Source: an uncultured Chlorobiaceae bacterium (lineage in GTDB: Bacteria > Bacteroidota > Chlorobiia > Chlorobiales > Chlorobiaceae). From it: a DNA stretch of 32,751 nt. This document shows positions 1 to 9,175 of this stretch, piece by piece. The stretch is taken from assembly GCA_903822595.1 (NCBI GenBank), contig CAIJPS010000066.1, positions 1-32,751 on the forward strand, read 5' to 3'. The notes below the pieces were generated by a model. It did not search any database and had not been told where the DNA came from. It worked only from the letters and a program-made list of their open reading frames with translations. The position numbers and the translations under genes were made by a program. The stretch's first letter is position 1; every line of letters begins with the position of its first letter.

Positions 1-233
1 TCCCAGTTCAGATTGAGATCACCAAAAACGCTGACTTCCTGACCCCAGAGGTTTTCAGCAACTTTAACCGGGGAAGGTCCTAACTGAACATCGAGTGAGT
101 CACCCAGACTGTGGGCCGGATCGGTAGACATAATGAGGGTCTTGTACCCCATATCTGCTGCTCTGAGCGCTGTTGCAGCGGCTACAGAAGTTTTACCAAC
201 TCCACCTTTTCCGGTAAAAATGATATTACGCAT
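1..233 (-). CDS. ArsA/Get3-family anion-transporting ATPase (partial, 3' end outside window)
   Basis: Only the N-terminal 77 residues are present; the gene runs off the left edge. The protein opens [15 protein letters not shown], a deviant Walker A (P-loop) immediately after the start. It continues with [12 protein letters not shown], the ArsA/Get3 switch motif (DPAHS). These two motifs together distinguish ArsA/Get3 ATPases from ParA/MinD. ArsA/Get3 proteins are cytosolic dimeric ATPases; bacterial members include arsenite-pump ATPases and many of unknown client. Green sulfur bacteria carry several paralogs, so an arsenic role should not be assumed. The ATG at 233 is preceded by a 21-bp palindrome resembling a Fur box, listed separately. 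Family call is firm; function is open. Confidence 0.88.
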   Translation of the reverse strand, partial: MRNIIFTGKGGVGKTSVAAATALRAADMGYKTLIMSTDPAHSLGDSLDVQLGPSPVKVAENLWGQEVSVFGDLNLNW

Positions 234-236
234 ACG

Positions 237-257
237 TTTAAATGATTCTCATTTAAA
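237..257 (-). promoter_or_regulatory. Palindromic operator-like site, resembles a Fur box
   Basis: Two perfect 9-bp arms (TTTAAATGA and TCATTTAAA) are separated by 3 nt. Read on the minus strand, the 13-nt core AATGAGAATCATT matches 12 of 13 positions of the core of the Fur consensus; over the full 19-mer the match is 12 of 19. It lies 3 bp upstream of the ATG of the ArsA-like gene, so protein binding here would block transcription or cover the ribosome site. That it is a metalloregulator site is inference. Confidence 0.42.
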
Positions 258-404
258 GAATTATTGAATATAAAGCGGTTTCTACCAACAATTATTCTCC
301 GTCAGTTGACCAACCTGAAAAGGCTCAAGATAATAAAATTATCCTTTAATGAACACGACGAAAAAACAATTACCGTAGTAAAAAAAATCTGTGCCGTACC
401 ACCC

Positions 405-2141
405 TTACCGCCTTCGCTTACGGGAGTGAGAAGATGATTTCGCTTTATTTGCGTTACGATGTTTGACGCCCGAGACTTTCCTTGATGATGAACGGCTCTT
501 TTTGAAGGAACTCTTGCCATGTTTTCCACTCGGGGCAATCCTTGATGCCGACCGGCTCTTTTTGATAAAAACCTCACTTTCAACCTTGAGATGCTGGCCT
601 GGAACAATCTTTTTTCTGCCACCAAGATTATTCAGTGATGCCAGACGCTGAACAGTGGTATTGTACTTTCTGGCTATGGATACAAGAGTTTCTCCTTTTG
701 CCACCCTGTGACGTTCTATTGTTTTCTTTACCCTGCCGTTCCCTTCTGACTCAGATGGTGCAGCATTGTCAGGCGCACCAAAAATAACCAGTTTTTGTCC
801 GGGAGAAACATCCGTATCCTTAAGATTGTTCCATGCGATAAGCTGACTGATATAGGCGCGATACATCCTTGCAATAGAGCCAAGGCTCTCTCCTTGTTGC
901 ACAACATGGATCTTCTGAGCCTTTTCTGCAGATCCTGTCCCCACTCCCTGAGTTCCGGATCCAGCATTGAGACTTTCAAGCCGCGCATAGAGTCCCTCAC
1001 GTTCAAGAGTTGCCGCAGACTTAAAGGCATAGATCTCCTCTTCATGTTTCTGGAACTGAGAAACATATCTTCTGGGAAGTCTGATTACATTGGGGGAAGA
1101 GTTTGCGGCTGCAGGAATAATTCCAAGCTTGTACTGCGGGTTGAGAAACTGGAGATCGCGCATTGGCACACCAATAATCCCGTTGATCTGCTCAAACGAC
1201 AGAAAACGGGTTGTTTTCAGCGTATCAATATCCTGATACAGAAACCCCGGTTCAACCGGATGAATATTGTGCTCATTATAATAGTTCATAATGTAGTTTA
1301 CAGCAATAAACGCGGGAACATAGCCTCTGGTTTCGGCTGGCAGGTAATCCCATATTGCCCAATAATCCTTTATTCCGCCAGCCCTTCTGATCGCCTTGTT
1401 GACATTGCCAGGGCCTGAGTTATATGCTGCAAGAGCAAGGAACCAGTCTCCGTAGATATTATAGAGATCTCGTAAATGTCTGCTTGCAGCAACCGAAGCC
1501 TTGTAGGGGTCATACCGATCCTCAATAAAAGAGGATGATTGTAATCCGTACATTTTTCCGGTTCCATACATAAACTGCCACAACCCTTTTGCTCCGGCTG
1601 AGGAGACTGCTGTAGGGTTCAGGGCAGATTCGACAATCGCCAGATACTTCATTTCGAGGGGAACATTGTTCGCATCAAGCTTCTCCTCAAAAAGAGGAAA
1701 GTAGAGTTTGGTCAGTCCAAGAATTTTTGCTGTCATACTTCTCCTGTCTACAGCATAAATTCTGATAAATCCACGGACATGCTCATTGTAGACAAGAGGG
1801 ATTGGGGTTTTACGTTTGAGGGCAGCAATCCTTGCGGCATAGACCGAATCACTGTACTGGGGAACAAACGTGGAGGGAAATCCAAACTTGTCACTCTCTT
1901 TTGATGGAATGGAAAAGTGCTCGTCTTTAAAATAGGTCGCATTCACCAGACTGTCAAGAATCTCTGAAACCGACGACCGGGTAAACGAATCCCTGTTATT
2001 AGCCACAGAATCAGCGCCGCGAACAGGCCAAACCAGAAACTGGAAAAGAAGTGCCGACAGCAACACTCTGAGTATCCTATAAGTGAACCTGATTTTCACA
2101 AGCGGCAGTTTGATTAGAAGAGTGGTTGCAAGCGAATCCAT
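405..2141 (-). CDS. Membrane-associated lytic murein transglycosylase with two LysM domains (MltD-like)
   Basis: A 578-aa protein that should cleave the glycan strands of peptidoglycan in the periplasm. An N-terminal hydrophobic segment (about 23-40) acts as signal or anchor. The SLT/goose-lysozyme-like domain spans about 150-290, with the catalytic Glu at residue 171 in AIVESALNP, then GAKGLWQFM and [13 protein letters not shown], all hallmark SLT motifs. Two LysM peptidoglycan-binding repeats follow at about 411-455 ([15 protein letters not shown]) and 478-521 ([16 protein letters not shown]). The last ~50 residues are an unusual Lys/Arg/Ser-rich tail containing a 20-residue imperfect repeat. 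The domain order matches MltD, but the basic tail is additional. Stands alone on the minus strand, 114 bp downstream of truA. Confidence 0.93.
   Translation of the reverse strand: MDSLATTLLIKLPLVKIRFTYRILRVLLSALLFQFLVWPVRGADSVANNRDSFTRSSVSEILDSLVNATYFKDEHFSIPSKESDKFGFPSTFVPQYSDSVYAARIAALKRKTPIPLVYNEHVRGFIRIYAVDRRSMTAKILGLTKLYFPLFEEKLDANNVPLEMKYLAIVESALNPTAVSSAGAKGLWQFMYGTGKMYGLQSSSFIEDRYDPYKASVAASRHLRDLYNIYGDWFLALAAYNSGPGNVNKAIRRAGGIKDYWAIWDYLPAETRGYVPAFIAVNYIMNYYNEHNIHPVEPGFLYQDIDTLKTTRFLSFEQINGIIGVPMRDLQFLNPQYKLGIIPAAANSSPNVIRLPRRYVSQFQKHEEEIYAFKSAATLEREGLYARLESLNAGSGTQGVGTGSAEKAQKIHVVQQGESLGSIARMYRAYISQLIAWNNLKDTDVSPGQKLVIFGAPDNAAPSESEGNGRVKKTIERHRVAKGETLVSIARKYNTTVQRLASLNNLGGRKKIVPGQHLKVESEVFIKKSRSASRIAPSGKHGKSSFKKSRSSSRKVSGVKHRNANKAKSSSHSRKRRR
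480..563 (-). repeat. Imperfect 60-bp-period repeat encoding the basic tail of the transglycosylase
   Basis: The segment at 480-503 (cttgatg.....cggctcttttt) recurs at 540-563 with a few changes. This gives a 60-bp, 20-codon period. At protein level the units read KKSRSASR and KKSRSSSR, each followed by a Gly/Lys-rich stretch. This looks like a local duplication that lengthened the cationic tail. Confidence 0.6.
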
Positions 2142-2255
2142 GCTGCGACAGCAAAAATCCTTATTGAGTCATCGCAGTAACATAAAAACAGTTCCTGACT
2201 ATTACAATAATCGTTTACGTTTAAATCTGAAGAAGTAACAAATGATTGATCGGCA

Positions 2256-2987
2256 TCAGTACCTCACCTTCCACAAAAAAAGGCCACCAGGAAAAGCCGG
2301 ATTAAGCTGACTTGTCATGACTCCGCTTTCAAGCATCCGGCTGAACTCTTCTATTGAAAGGCTCCCCTTGCCCGCATCGATCATGGCATCAACAAGGTAA
2401 CGTACCATACTCCGCAAAAAACGGTCCGCAGAAATCCGTAACACCAAAAAGTGCTTGTAACGGTACCATTTGCAATTAATTACCCTGCAGATTCGACCAG
2501 GATTATCCCGGTCTTCCTTTGAAAAAGCAGAAAAATCGTGCGTGCCGACCATAAGAGCTGCCATCTGCTGCATGATCGCAAAATCGAGTTTTCCGAATGA
2601 ACACCCCGCAAAACGGCCATAGAGCGCTGAGGGCTCCTCAAGAAGAAAATAACGATACTCCCTCTCTCTGGCACTATGCCTTGAATGAAAACCAGCATCA
2701 ACCTCTGCAGGATGGCTTATCCTGACGGTTTTTGGCAAAAGGGAATTCAGTGAATGAACGATCCTGGATGGTTCCATCAATGACGCAGTGAAAAAATTTG
2801 CCGTCTGGGCCTTGGCATGAACTCCTTTATCGGTTCTTCCTGCCGCTGCAAGAGAGATGTTTTCCTGCAAAATTGTGCCAAGCGCCACTTCGATAACCCC
2901 CTGTACAGTCACAATAGTGCCTGACTGCCGTTGCCATCCAGCAAAAGAGGTGCCATCATATTCAACAGTAATCCTTATGTTCTTCAT
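2256..2987 (-). CDS. truA: tRNA pseudouridine(38-40) synthase
   Basis: TruA isomerises uridines 38-40 in the tRNA anticodon arm. The product is 243 aa from the ATG at 2987, which gives [19 protein letters not shown], the typical TruA N-terminus. An in-frame alternative start at 3023 adds 12 residues unlike the family. The catalytic Asp is residue 53 in [12 protein letters not shown]. Further family motifs include SREREYRY-like ([12 protein letters not shown]), [15 protein letters not shown] and a C-terminus ending in [10 protein letters not shown]. The start codon faces, almost without intergenic space, the longest reading of the divergent GH13-like gene, which argues that the latter starts further in. 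Confidence 0.96.
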   Translation of the reverse strand: MKNIRITVEYDGTSFAGWQRQSGTIVTVQGVIEVALGTILQENISLAAAGRTDKGVHAKAQTANFFTASLMEPSRIVHSLNSLLPKTVRISHPAEVDAGFHSRHSAREREYRYFLLEEPSALYGRFAGCSFGKLDFAIMQQMAALMVGTHDFSAFSKEDRDNPGRICRVINCKWYRYKHFLVLRISADRFLRSMVRYLVDAMIDAGKGSLSIEEFSRMLESGVMTSQLNPAFPGGLFLWKVRY

Positions 2988-3069
2988 GAAGAGAAAAATT
3001 TCTTTAGTACATTGCCCTTTCAATAATAGTTATCTTCTCGTTACCTTCCCGAAAAACAATAACATCACG

Positions 3070-4983
3070 TTGCAGAAAACTCACCTTGCATTGCTCCTTC
3101 ACGCTCTGAAAAGCCTGGAAAACCCTGAAACCGGAAGCAGCTACCGCGTTCCCGGCATCTGGAGTGGAAAAGAGAACAGCACCGAACAGGTCAACCCAGG
3201 AACATACTTCGGTCACATCATTGAACGCATCCTGAACAACCACGAAAGCCTTGCCCCAAAGCCCAGAGATGATGACTGGAGAAGCGGTGCAGTGGTCTAC
3301 AACCTTTTTATCCGCCTTGCAGCCGCTTTTGACCATAACGGCGACGGATCAATCAGCACAGAACCTCTTCCATGCGGATTCAGGGAGACAGGAACTCTGC
3401 TGAAAGCCATTGCACTCCTGCCGTATATAAAAAATCTCGGTGCAAATACCATCTACCTTCTTCCGCTCACTGAAATCGGCACCAAAAGCAGAAAAGGCAA
3501 CCTCGGCTCTCCCTATGCCATCAAAAATCCCCGGAAACTTGATCCACTGCTTGATGAACCTGCACTTGAACTTTCAGCGGAAATTCTCCTCAAAGCATTT
3601 GTTGAAGCGGCTCATCTTCTTGATATGCACGTCGTTCTGGAGTTTGTCTTCAGGACAACCTCAGTTGACAGCAGTTGGATAAAGCTACACCCGGAGTGGT
3701 TCTACTGGCTGAAAGGGAATGAACAAACACGCAATTTTGGCCCACCTCATTTTGACCGTGACACCCTTAACCGAATTTATGAGGTTGTCGATCGCCATGA
3801 ACTGCACAACCTTCCTGCACCACCTCAAGAGTATCGTGAACAGTTCGTTGCTCAGCCAGTGACCATCCGCGATGACGAAGACACGCTCCAGGGCACCACA
3901 GCAGATGGGACGTCATGCCACATAGCGAGCGCATTCTCTGACTGGCCTCCCGACGACCAGCAACCTGCATGGAGCGATGTCACCTATCTGAAAATGCATA
4001 CCGATGAAGCATTCAATTACATCGCATACAACACTATCAGGATGTACGACAGTGCACTTGACAACCCTGAAACATTCAATACCAGCCTCTGGGAGGAGAT
4101 TTCGGATATCATCCCCAGCTTTCAGGATGAGTATCAGATTGATGGCGCAATGATTGATATGGGCCACGCCTTGCCAACGCTTCTCAAGCAGACGATTGTC
4201 CGAAAAGCACGCGAAAAAAGAGCAGATTTTGCCTTCTGGGACGAAAACTTCAATCCGACTCCAGAAATTCGTGCTGAAGGGTTCAATGCTGTCTTTGGCT
4301 CTCTGCCCTTTGTTATTCATGACATTGTTTTCATTCGGGGACTGTTGAACCACCTGAACAGAACCGGTGTTGCGTTGCCATTTTTCGGAACAGGAGAAAA
4401 TCACAATACCCCGCGCGTCTGTTTCCGGTATCCCCGCCAGGAAGCAGGTCGAAACCACTCGATCTTTATCTTCACGCTCAGTGCCATACTGCCAGCCATC
4501 CCTTTTCTCCATTCGGGTATGGAACTCTGTGAATGGTATCCTGTAAACCTCGGTTTGAATTTCACCGATGAAGACAGGGCTCTCTATCCACCCGAGAAAC
4601 TGCCACTTTTCAGCGCCTTCAGTTTCGACTGGGAAAAAAGCAACGGTCTGACACCCCTTAATGGCTACATCCGAAAAATTCTGGAGATACGCGCGAGCTA
4701 TCTTGATTTGGTACTATCGGGTGAAATCGGTTCAATGACCATCCCCTATACCAGCCATCCGGATCTTTTTGCAGTAATGAGAACATCCGCCGGAAAATCG
4801 CTTCTATTTATCGGCAACAGCAACACGAACGACACCAGGGAGGGATTTCTTGAATTCAGCATGGAAGACGACTCTCTCTACGATCTGATCGGCGAACAAA
4901 CCTTTCCGATCAAAAAGCATCGGCTTGAGGTAAGCTGTAAACCGGGCGAGTGCATGCTCTTTGAACTTCCGCTTGTGCCTTGA
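3070..4983 (+). CDS. Divergent GH13 (alpha-amylase superfamily) protein with altered catalytic regions
   Basis: About 637 aa if started at the TTG at 3070. The reading frame is open back to 2857, but residues before 3070 are not family-like and would overlap truA; an ATG at 2986 is the main alternative, and neither start has a clear ribosome site. The TIM-barrel signature is visible: [20 protein letters not shown], then [10 protein letters not shown], the nucleophile Asp (about residue 363) in [14 protein letters not shown], the acid/base Glu (about 392) in [10 protein letters not shown], and a C-terminal beta domain. Region I reads EFVFRTTS where alpha-amylases have D-x-V-x-N-H-T-S. Region IV reads ENHNTPR where an Asp is expected after NH. 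The pattern is partly reminiscent of GlgE-type maltosyltransferases. Likely role is alpha-glucan/glycogen metabolism, but specificity and even activity are uncertain. Confidence 0.8.
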   Translation: MQKTHLALLLHALKSLENPETGSSYRVPGIWSGKENSTEQVNPGTYFGHIIERILNNHESLAPKPRDDDWRSGAVVYNLFIRLAAAFDHNGDGSISTEPLPCGFRETGTLLKAIALLPYIKNLGANTIYLLPLTEIGTKSRKGNLGSPYAIKNPRKLDPLLDEPALELSAEILLKAFVEAAHLLDMHVVLEFVFRTTSVDSSWIKLHPEWFYWLKGNEQTRNFGPPHFDRDTLNRIYEVVDRHELHNLPAPPQEYREQFVAQPVTIRDDEDTLQGTTADGTSCHIASAFSDWPPDDQQPAWSDVTYLKMHTDEAFNYIAYNTIRMYDSALDNPETFNTSLWEEISDIIPSFQDEYQIDGAMIDMGHALPTLLKQTIVRKAREKRADFAFWDENFNPTPEIRAEGFNAVFGSLPFVIHDIVFIRGLLNHLNRTGVALPFFGTGENHNTPRVCFRYPRQEAGRNHSIFIFTLSAILPAIPFLHSGMELCEWYPVNLGLNFTDEDRALYPPEKLPLFSAFSFDWEKSNGLTPLNGYIRKILEIRASYLDLVLSGEIGSMTIPYTSHPDLFAVMRTSAGKSLLFIGNSNTNDTREGFLEFSMEDDSLYDLIGEQTFPIKKHRLEVSCKPGECMLFELPLVP

Positions 4984-5044
4984 AAAAAAATCAGCTAAAA
5001 ACGTAACTTGCATACTTTTCCGTTAACCAAATCCATCTCTTTTT

Positions 5045-5956
5045 ATGTCTATTCTTATTGTCGGTTCCCTTGCCTTCGACGACATCGAAACCCCTTTTGG
5101 ACGTTCCGATAACACTCTGGGCGGCTCATCCACCTACATTGCCCTCTCTGCCAGCTATTTTACCGACAAAATCCTTATGGTCGGCGTCGTCGGCTCCGAC
5201 TTTGGGGATGAACATTTCAATTTGCTGCACTCCAGAAACATCGACACCAAGGGAGTTCAAAAGGTCGAGGAGGGGAAAACCTTCCGATGGGCAGGCCGTT
5301 ACCACTACGACATGAATACCCGCGACACGCTCGACACCCAGTTGAACGTCTTTGCTGATTTCGATCCCATAGTGCCTCAGCAATACCGTGATGCTGAATT
5401 TGTCTGCCTCGGCAACATCGACCCGGAACTGCAACTCAAGGTGCTCGACCAGATCAGCAAGCCGAAACTGGTGATCCTTGACACTATGAACTTCTGGATC
5501 GAAGGAAAACCGGAAGAACTCAAAAAAACACTGGAACGGGTTGATATTTTTATCATCAACGACAGTGAGGCACGGTTGTTCAGCGGCGATCCAAACCTTG
5601 TCAAGTCAGCAAGAATAATTCGACAGATGGGTCCGAAAGCCCTGATCATCAAAAAAGGAGAACACGGAGCCCTGCTTTTTACTGAAACAGGCATCTTTTC
5701 CGCTCCAGCCTATCCGCTCGAATCCATTTATGATCCAACCGGAGCTGGCGACACCTTTGCCGGAGGCTTTATCGGTCACCTCTCCCGATGTGAAACCATC
5801 ACCGATACCGAAATGCGCAGGGCGGTTCTCTACGGCAGCGCCATGGCCAGCTTCTGTGTAGAAAAATTCGGTACCGAAAAAATTGCTGCAATTGATCTGC
5901 TTGAAATCGAAGATCGCTTCCAAAGCTTCCGTGAGCTTTCAAGAATCGACGAATAA
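5045..5956 (+). CDS. PfkB-family carbohydrate/nucleoside kinase
   Basis: A 303-aa cytosolic kinase of the ribokinase/PfkB fold, which phosphorylates a sugar or nucleoside hydroxyl from ATP. Evidence: the N-terminal strand MSILIVGSLAFDDIETPFG; the substrate-side glycine motif GGSSTYIALSASYF (about 27-40); NDSEARLFSG near the hinge; and PfkB signature 2, DPTGAGDTFAGGFIGHL (about 230-246), where the Asp of GAGD is the catalytic base. The exact substrate cannot be read from the sequence. It is followed after 35 bp by the symporter and then by maf on the same strand, suggesting co-transcription. A role with the symporter in taking up and phosphorylating a solute is only a guess. Confidence 0.9.
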   Translation: MSILIVGSLAFDDIETPFGRSDNTLGGSSTYIALSASYFTDKILMVGVVGSDFGDEHFNLLHSRNIDTKGVQKVEEGKTFRWAGRYHYDMNTRDTLDTQLNVFADFDPIVPQQYRDAEFVCLGNIDPELQLKVLDQISKPKLVILDTMNFWIEGKPEELKKTLERVDIFIINDSEARLFSGDPNLVKSARIIRQMGPKALIIKKGEHGALLFTETGIFSAPAYPLESIYDPTGAGDTFAGGFIGHLSRCETITDTEMRRAVLYGSAMASFCVEKFGTEKIAAIDLLEIEDRFQSFRELSRIDE

Positions 5957-5991
5957 TGCTGCGCAAACAACAATAATTTCAGAAAAAAGAG

Positions 5992-7749
5992 ATGGAACAA
6001 CTCAACCTTCTTGATTACAGTTTCATCGTCGGCTACCTCTTGCTGACGCTTGTTATCGGCCTGTGGTTCTCCCGACGCGCATCTGAAAATGTCGGCGAAT
6101 TTTTTCTTTCCGGGCGCCAGCTCCCCTGGTGGATTGCCGGAACTGGCATGGTAGCCACAACCTTTGCCGCCGACACTCCTTTGGCGGTGGCTGGATTTGT
6201 GGCCAAAAACGGCATTGCCGGTAACTGGGTCTGGTGGACCTTTGTTTCAGGCGGAATGCTCACAGTATTCTTTTTTGCCCGTCTTTGGCGGCGGGCAGAA
6301 ATCCTGACCGATCTTGAATTCATTGAGTTGCGCTACAGTGGCCCGGCAGCCCGCTTCCTCCGGGGATTCAAGGCAATCTATTTCGGCCTCTTCATCAACG
6401 CCGTCATTATCGGCTGGGTCAACCTTGCCATGTTCAAGATCATCAGAATCATGGTACCCGAGCTGAACCCCGAACTGGCAATTGTCATCCTCGTACTGCT
6501 GACCACCTTTTATTCCGGACTTTCAGGGCTGTGGGGTGTCTCCATTACCGATGCCGTGCAATTTGTCATCGCAATGGCTGGCTGTATTATTCTTGCCGTC
6601 CTTGCTGTTCAATCACCCGCAGTCGTCTCTGCCGGAGGCCTCACCAAAGCGCTTCCGCCATGGATGTTCGACTTCTTCCCAACCTTCACTTCATCAGGAA
6701 AAAGTATCACGGGAGCAGTCGCCCTTCCCTTTATCTCTTTTGCCGCAATGGCCTTTGTCCAGTGGTGGTCATCGTGGTACCCCGGAGCTGAACCCGGCGG
6801 CGGCGGCTATATCGCCCAGCGCATGATGAGCGCCAAAAACGAAAAACACTCGCTCCTTGCCACCCTCTGGTTTACCGTTGCCCATTACTGCCTCAGACCG
6901 TGGCCATGGATCATTGTTGGTCTGGTCAGCCTCGTCATGTTCCCCGACCTGCCGATGAACCAGAAAGAGGATGGCTTTGTCTACGTCATGAAAGCGGTAC
7001 TGCCTCCTGGCCTCAAAGGATTGCTGATCGCCGCATTTCTTGCCGCCTATATGTCAACACTCTCAACCCATCTGAACTGGGGCACGAGCTATCTGATCAA
7101 TGATTTCTACCGACGCTTCCTGAAAACAGACGAAGATGAGAAGCACTATGTCACGGTTTCAAAAATCACTACGTTCCTGACTGCGGCCTTTGCCCTCTAC
7201 ATCACCTTCTTTGTACTCGATACCATCACCGGAGCATGGGAGTTCATTATCCAGTGCGGTGCAGGCACCGGCTTTGTGCTGATTCTCCGCTGGTTCTGGT
7301 GGAGACTGAATGCGTGGTCGGAAATAACCTCCATGGTGGCTCCCTTTATAGCCTTCACCTGGCTGCAACTCTTTACCACCATCACCTTTCCCTTCTCGAT
7401 TTTCATCATCGTTGCCTTTACCATCACGGCAACCCTCATCGTCACCTTTTTGACGCCGCCAACCCAAACCGCACAATTAGAGACCTTCTACAGAACAACC
7501 CGCGTCGGTGGCGTGCTCTGGAAAAAAATCTCAAAAAACCTGCCGGATGTGGACTCCGATACCGGTTTCGTTATGCTCTTTGTTGATTGGGCTCTCGGCA
7601 TCATCATGATCTACGCAATCCTTTTCGGCACAGGCAAATTCATTTTCGGAGATATCCTCCAGGGATCGCTCTATCTTGGTGCAGGAATCATTGCCGGATC
7701 ACTCATCTTTGCTGACCTGAACCGCAGGGGCTGGAACAACCTGAACTGA
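5992..7749 (+). CDS. Sodium:solute symporter (SSS family) membrane transporter
   Basis: 585 aa with about 13 predicted hydrophobic segments, the usual size and topology of SSS (LeuT-fold) transporters that couple solute uptake to sodium. Visible features: a first helix at residues 8-25, EFFLSGRQLPWWIAGTGMVA (the SSS loop between TM1 and TM2), FAADTPLAVAGFVAKNGI, GLSGLWGVSITDAVQF (conserved TM5 region), and AAFLAAYMSTLSTHLNWGTSY around TM8, which carries the Ser/Thr residues that usually bind sodium. Substrate unknown; the family covers sugars, amino acids, nucleosides and others. Lies between a PfkB kinase and maf on the same strand with short gaps (35 and 13 bp). Confidence 0.9.
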   Translation: MEQLNLLDYSFIVGYLLLTLVIGLWFSRRASENVGEFFLSGRQLPWWIAGTGMVATTFAADTPLAVAGFVAKNGIAGNWVWWTFVSGGMLTVFFFARLWRRAEILTDLEFIELRYSGPAARFLRGFKAIYFGLFINAVIIGWVNLAMFKIIRIMVPELNPELAIVILVLLTTFYSGLSGLWGVSITDAVQFVIAMAGCIILAVLAVQSPAVVSAGGLTKALPPWMFDFFPTFTSSGKSITGAVALPFISFAAMAFVQWWSSWYPGAEPGGGGYIAQRMMSAKNEKHSLLATLWFTVAHYCLRPWPWIIVGLVSLVMFPDLPMNQKEDGFVYVMKAVLPPGLKGLLIAAFLAAYMSTLSTHLNWGTSYLINDFYRRFLKTDEDEKHYVTVSKITTFLTAAFALYITFFVLDTITGAWEFIIQCGAGTGFVLILRWFWWRLNAWSEITSMVAPFIAFTWLQLFTTITFPFSIFIIVAFTITATLIVTFLTPPTQTAQLETFYRTTRVGGVLWKKISKNLPDVDSDTGFVMLFVDWALGIIMIYAILFGTGKFIFGDILQGSLYLGAGIIAGSLIFADLNRRGWNNLN

Positions 7750-7762
7750 GGTATATTCTCTC

Positions 7763-8341
7763 ATGGCTAAACCCGCCCTTGTTCTTGCATCGCAGTCACC
7801 AAGACGACGCGATATCCTTGCATTGACGCTCCTTCCTTTTGAAACCATGGCGGTCGAGACTGAAGAAATGCTCGACCCCATGCACTCAATTGAAGAGAAC
7901 GTCACCAACATTGCTCACGAAAAAGCAGAGGCTGCCATGATGCTGAGGCCGGAGAAAGGAAAAAACAGCATCATTCTTGCTGCCGATACCGTCGTGGCCA
8001 AGGGCAACCGAATTTATGGAAAGCCGGCAGGATTCGATAGCGCATTCGATATGCTCAAAAGCCTCCAGAACCGCTCCCACCGGGTCTATACCGGTTTCGT
8101 ACTCCTTTGTGGCGACAAGACCCACGCCGAATGCGTAACAACCACCGTAGAGTTTGAGCCCATGACAGACAATGAAATCAAGCGCTACATCCTGACAGAA
8201 AAACCTTATGACAAGGCTGGTTCCTACGGCATTCAGGATCCCCTGATGGCCTGTCATGTCCGTAGAATTGAGGGATGTTACTACAATGTTGTTGGTCTCC
8301 CCTTATCGAGAGTTTGCAAGGCACTCAAAGCTTTTTTATAA
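7763..8341 (+). CDS. maf: Maf-family nucleoside triphosphate pyrophosphatase
   Basis: 192 aa, the usual length for Maf. Maf proteins hydrolyse non-canonical or canonical nucleoside triphosphates (dTTP/UTP or m7GTP types) to monophosphate and pyrophosphate and have been linked to septum control. Motifs seen: LVLASQSPRRRDIL at the N-terminus (phosphate-binding SxSPRR), the catalytic Asp in ILAADTVVAKGNRIYGKP, and YDKAGSYGIQ near the C-terminus, all diagnostic. The start ATG at 7763 follows the symporter stop by 13 bp, consistent with one transcript. Which Maf subtype it is cannot be settled by eye. Confidence 0.94.
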   Translation: MAKPALVLASQSPRRRDILALTLLPFETMAVETEEMLDPMHSIEENVTNIAHEKAEAAMMLRPEKGKNSIILAADTVVAKGNRIYGKPAGFDSAFDMLKSLQNRSHRVYTGFVLLCGDKTHAECVTTTVEFEPMTDNEIKRYILTEKPYDKAGSYGIQDPLMACHVRRIEGCYYNVVGLPLSRVCKALKAFL

Positions 8342-8508
8342 ACCTATGGACACGATGCATCAGCTTCCTGACTGGACCTGGTCATCTGTTTCATGGTCTC
8401 AGTTTTGCATGAGCGCCTCTCTTTGCAAGAATATCCCTACCGATCAGAGACAATTGCCCTTTCATAGATGCACGAAAAGTGCGTAATTTCTATATATTAG
8501 GAGGAGAG

Positions 8509-8526
8509 ATGATTTTCGTTAAATAA
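8509..8526 (+). other. Possible 5-codon mini-ORF with strong ribosome site
   Basis: AGGAGGAG at 8499-8506 precedes ATG ATT TTC GTT AAA TAA (encoding MIFVK). It stands 22 bp before the next gene, which has its own ribosome site. It may be a leader peptide or simply a decayed start; there is no direct evidence for translation. The rest of the 207-bp gap after maf shows only a 4-bp-stem hairpin (GCAC-GAAAA-GTGC near 8470) and AT-rich sequence. Confidence 0.25.
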
Positions 8527-8548
8527 ATGTGTCAAGGGGGTACTTGTC

Positions 8549-8968
8549 ATGAAAAAAAATACCGGTATCTGGATCGACCACAAAGAAGCAATTCTTGTTT
8601 CAATTCACGACGATCAAACTCTTGTCGAACGTGTGGAATCAGGTGCGGAAAGCCATCTCAAGCCTTCCGGAGGCTGGAAAGCTGGCGGAACTTCTGTAGC
8701 TCAGGCGGTCTCCAATGAACATACAGCCGAAGAGCGTCTGAAACATCAGTACCACGCTTTTTATCAAGAGGTGATGACTCATCTCGGAGACTCAGACCAT
8801 ATTGCTGTTTTCGGGCCGGGTGAGGCAAAAGTTGAATTTGCCAAAGAGATCGCAAGGATAAGCGAACTTCACAAAAAAGTAACTTCGGTCGAGACATGTG
8901 AACGTTTGACAGAAAATCAGTTTGCCGCAAAAGTCAAAACCGTTATTTTTACCAAAAAAAGCGCATAA
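8549..8968 (+). CDS. Stand-alone eRF1/Pelota domain-3-like protein (bacterial 'translational machinery' family)
   Basis: 139 aa with a ribosome site AAGGGGG at 8534-8540, 8 nt before the ATG. It opens KKNTGIWIDHKEAILVSI, then an Arg/Gly-rich linker, a HAFYQEVMTHLGDSDHIAVFGPGEAKVEF core and VTSVETCERLTENQFAAKVKTV at the end. I recognise the FGPGEAKxE and VETxxxxTxxQxxAKV motifs from a family of small bacterial proteins related to domain 3 of eRF1/aRF1/Pelota. Function in bacteria is not established. It has no membrane segment or signal peptide. It sits at the left border of the Tad island, and whether it belongs to the island is unclear. Confidence 0.7.
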   Translation: MKKNTGIWIDHKEAILVSIHDDQTLVERVESGAESHLKPSGGWKAGGTSVAQAVSNEHTAEERLKHQYHAFYQEVMTHLGDSDHIAVFGPGEAKVEFAKEIARISELHKKVTSVETCERLTENQFAAKVKTVIFTKKSA

Positions 8969-9175
8969 AATTTTCATCTCCCAGTGGAGTAAGATCAAGC
9001 TTTGCAACAATATCGACAATATCAACAATAAAGCATGCAGCAAGTCCGGTTATCAGCTTTACCCTTTTCTTTATGTACATTATTGCTTATTTTGCTTGGG
9101 TATGAAAGGATATACTCACAGGATAATAAGGAGTGTGGGGGTAGTGATTAACTAATTAAATTGGGAGATAAAGCT

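Noticed and set aside
329-343. AT-rich inverted repeat GATAAT-AAA-ATTATC after the transglycosylase gene
   Set aside because: Six AT-rich base pairs without a T-run on the relevant strand do not make a credible terminator; no other function is evident.
3913-4512. 199-aa open frame opposite the GH13 gene
   Set aside because: Lies fully within the GH13-like coding region on the other strand, has no motif and has biased composition typical of antisense shadows.
9083-9127. Sigma-70-type promoter before flp (TTGCTT, TATACT, GATAAT)
   Set aside because: No pair of hexamers has 16-18 bp spacing; the closest pairs are 13, 22 and 24 bp apart, so I do not call a promoter.
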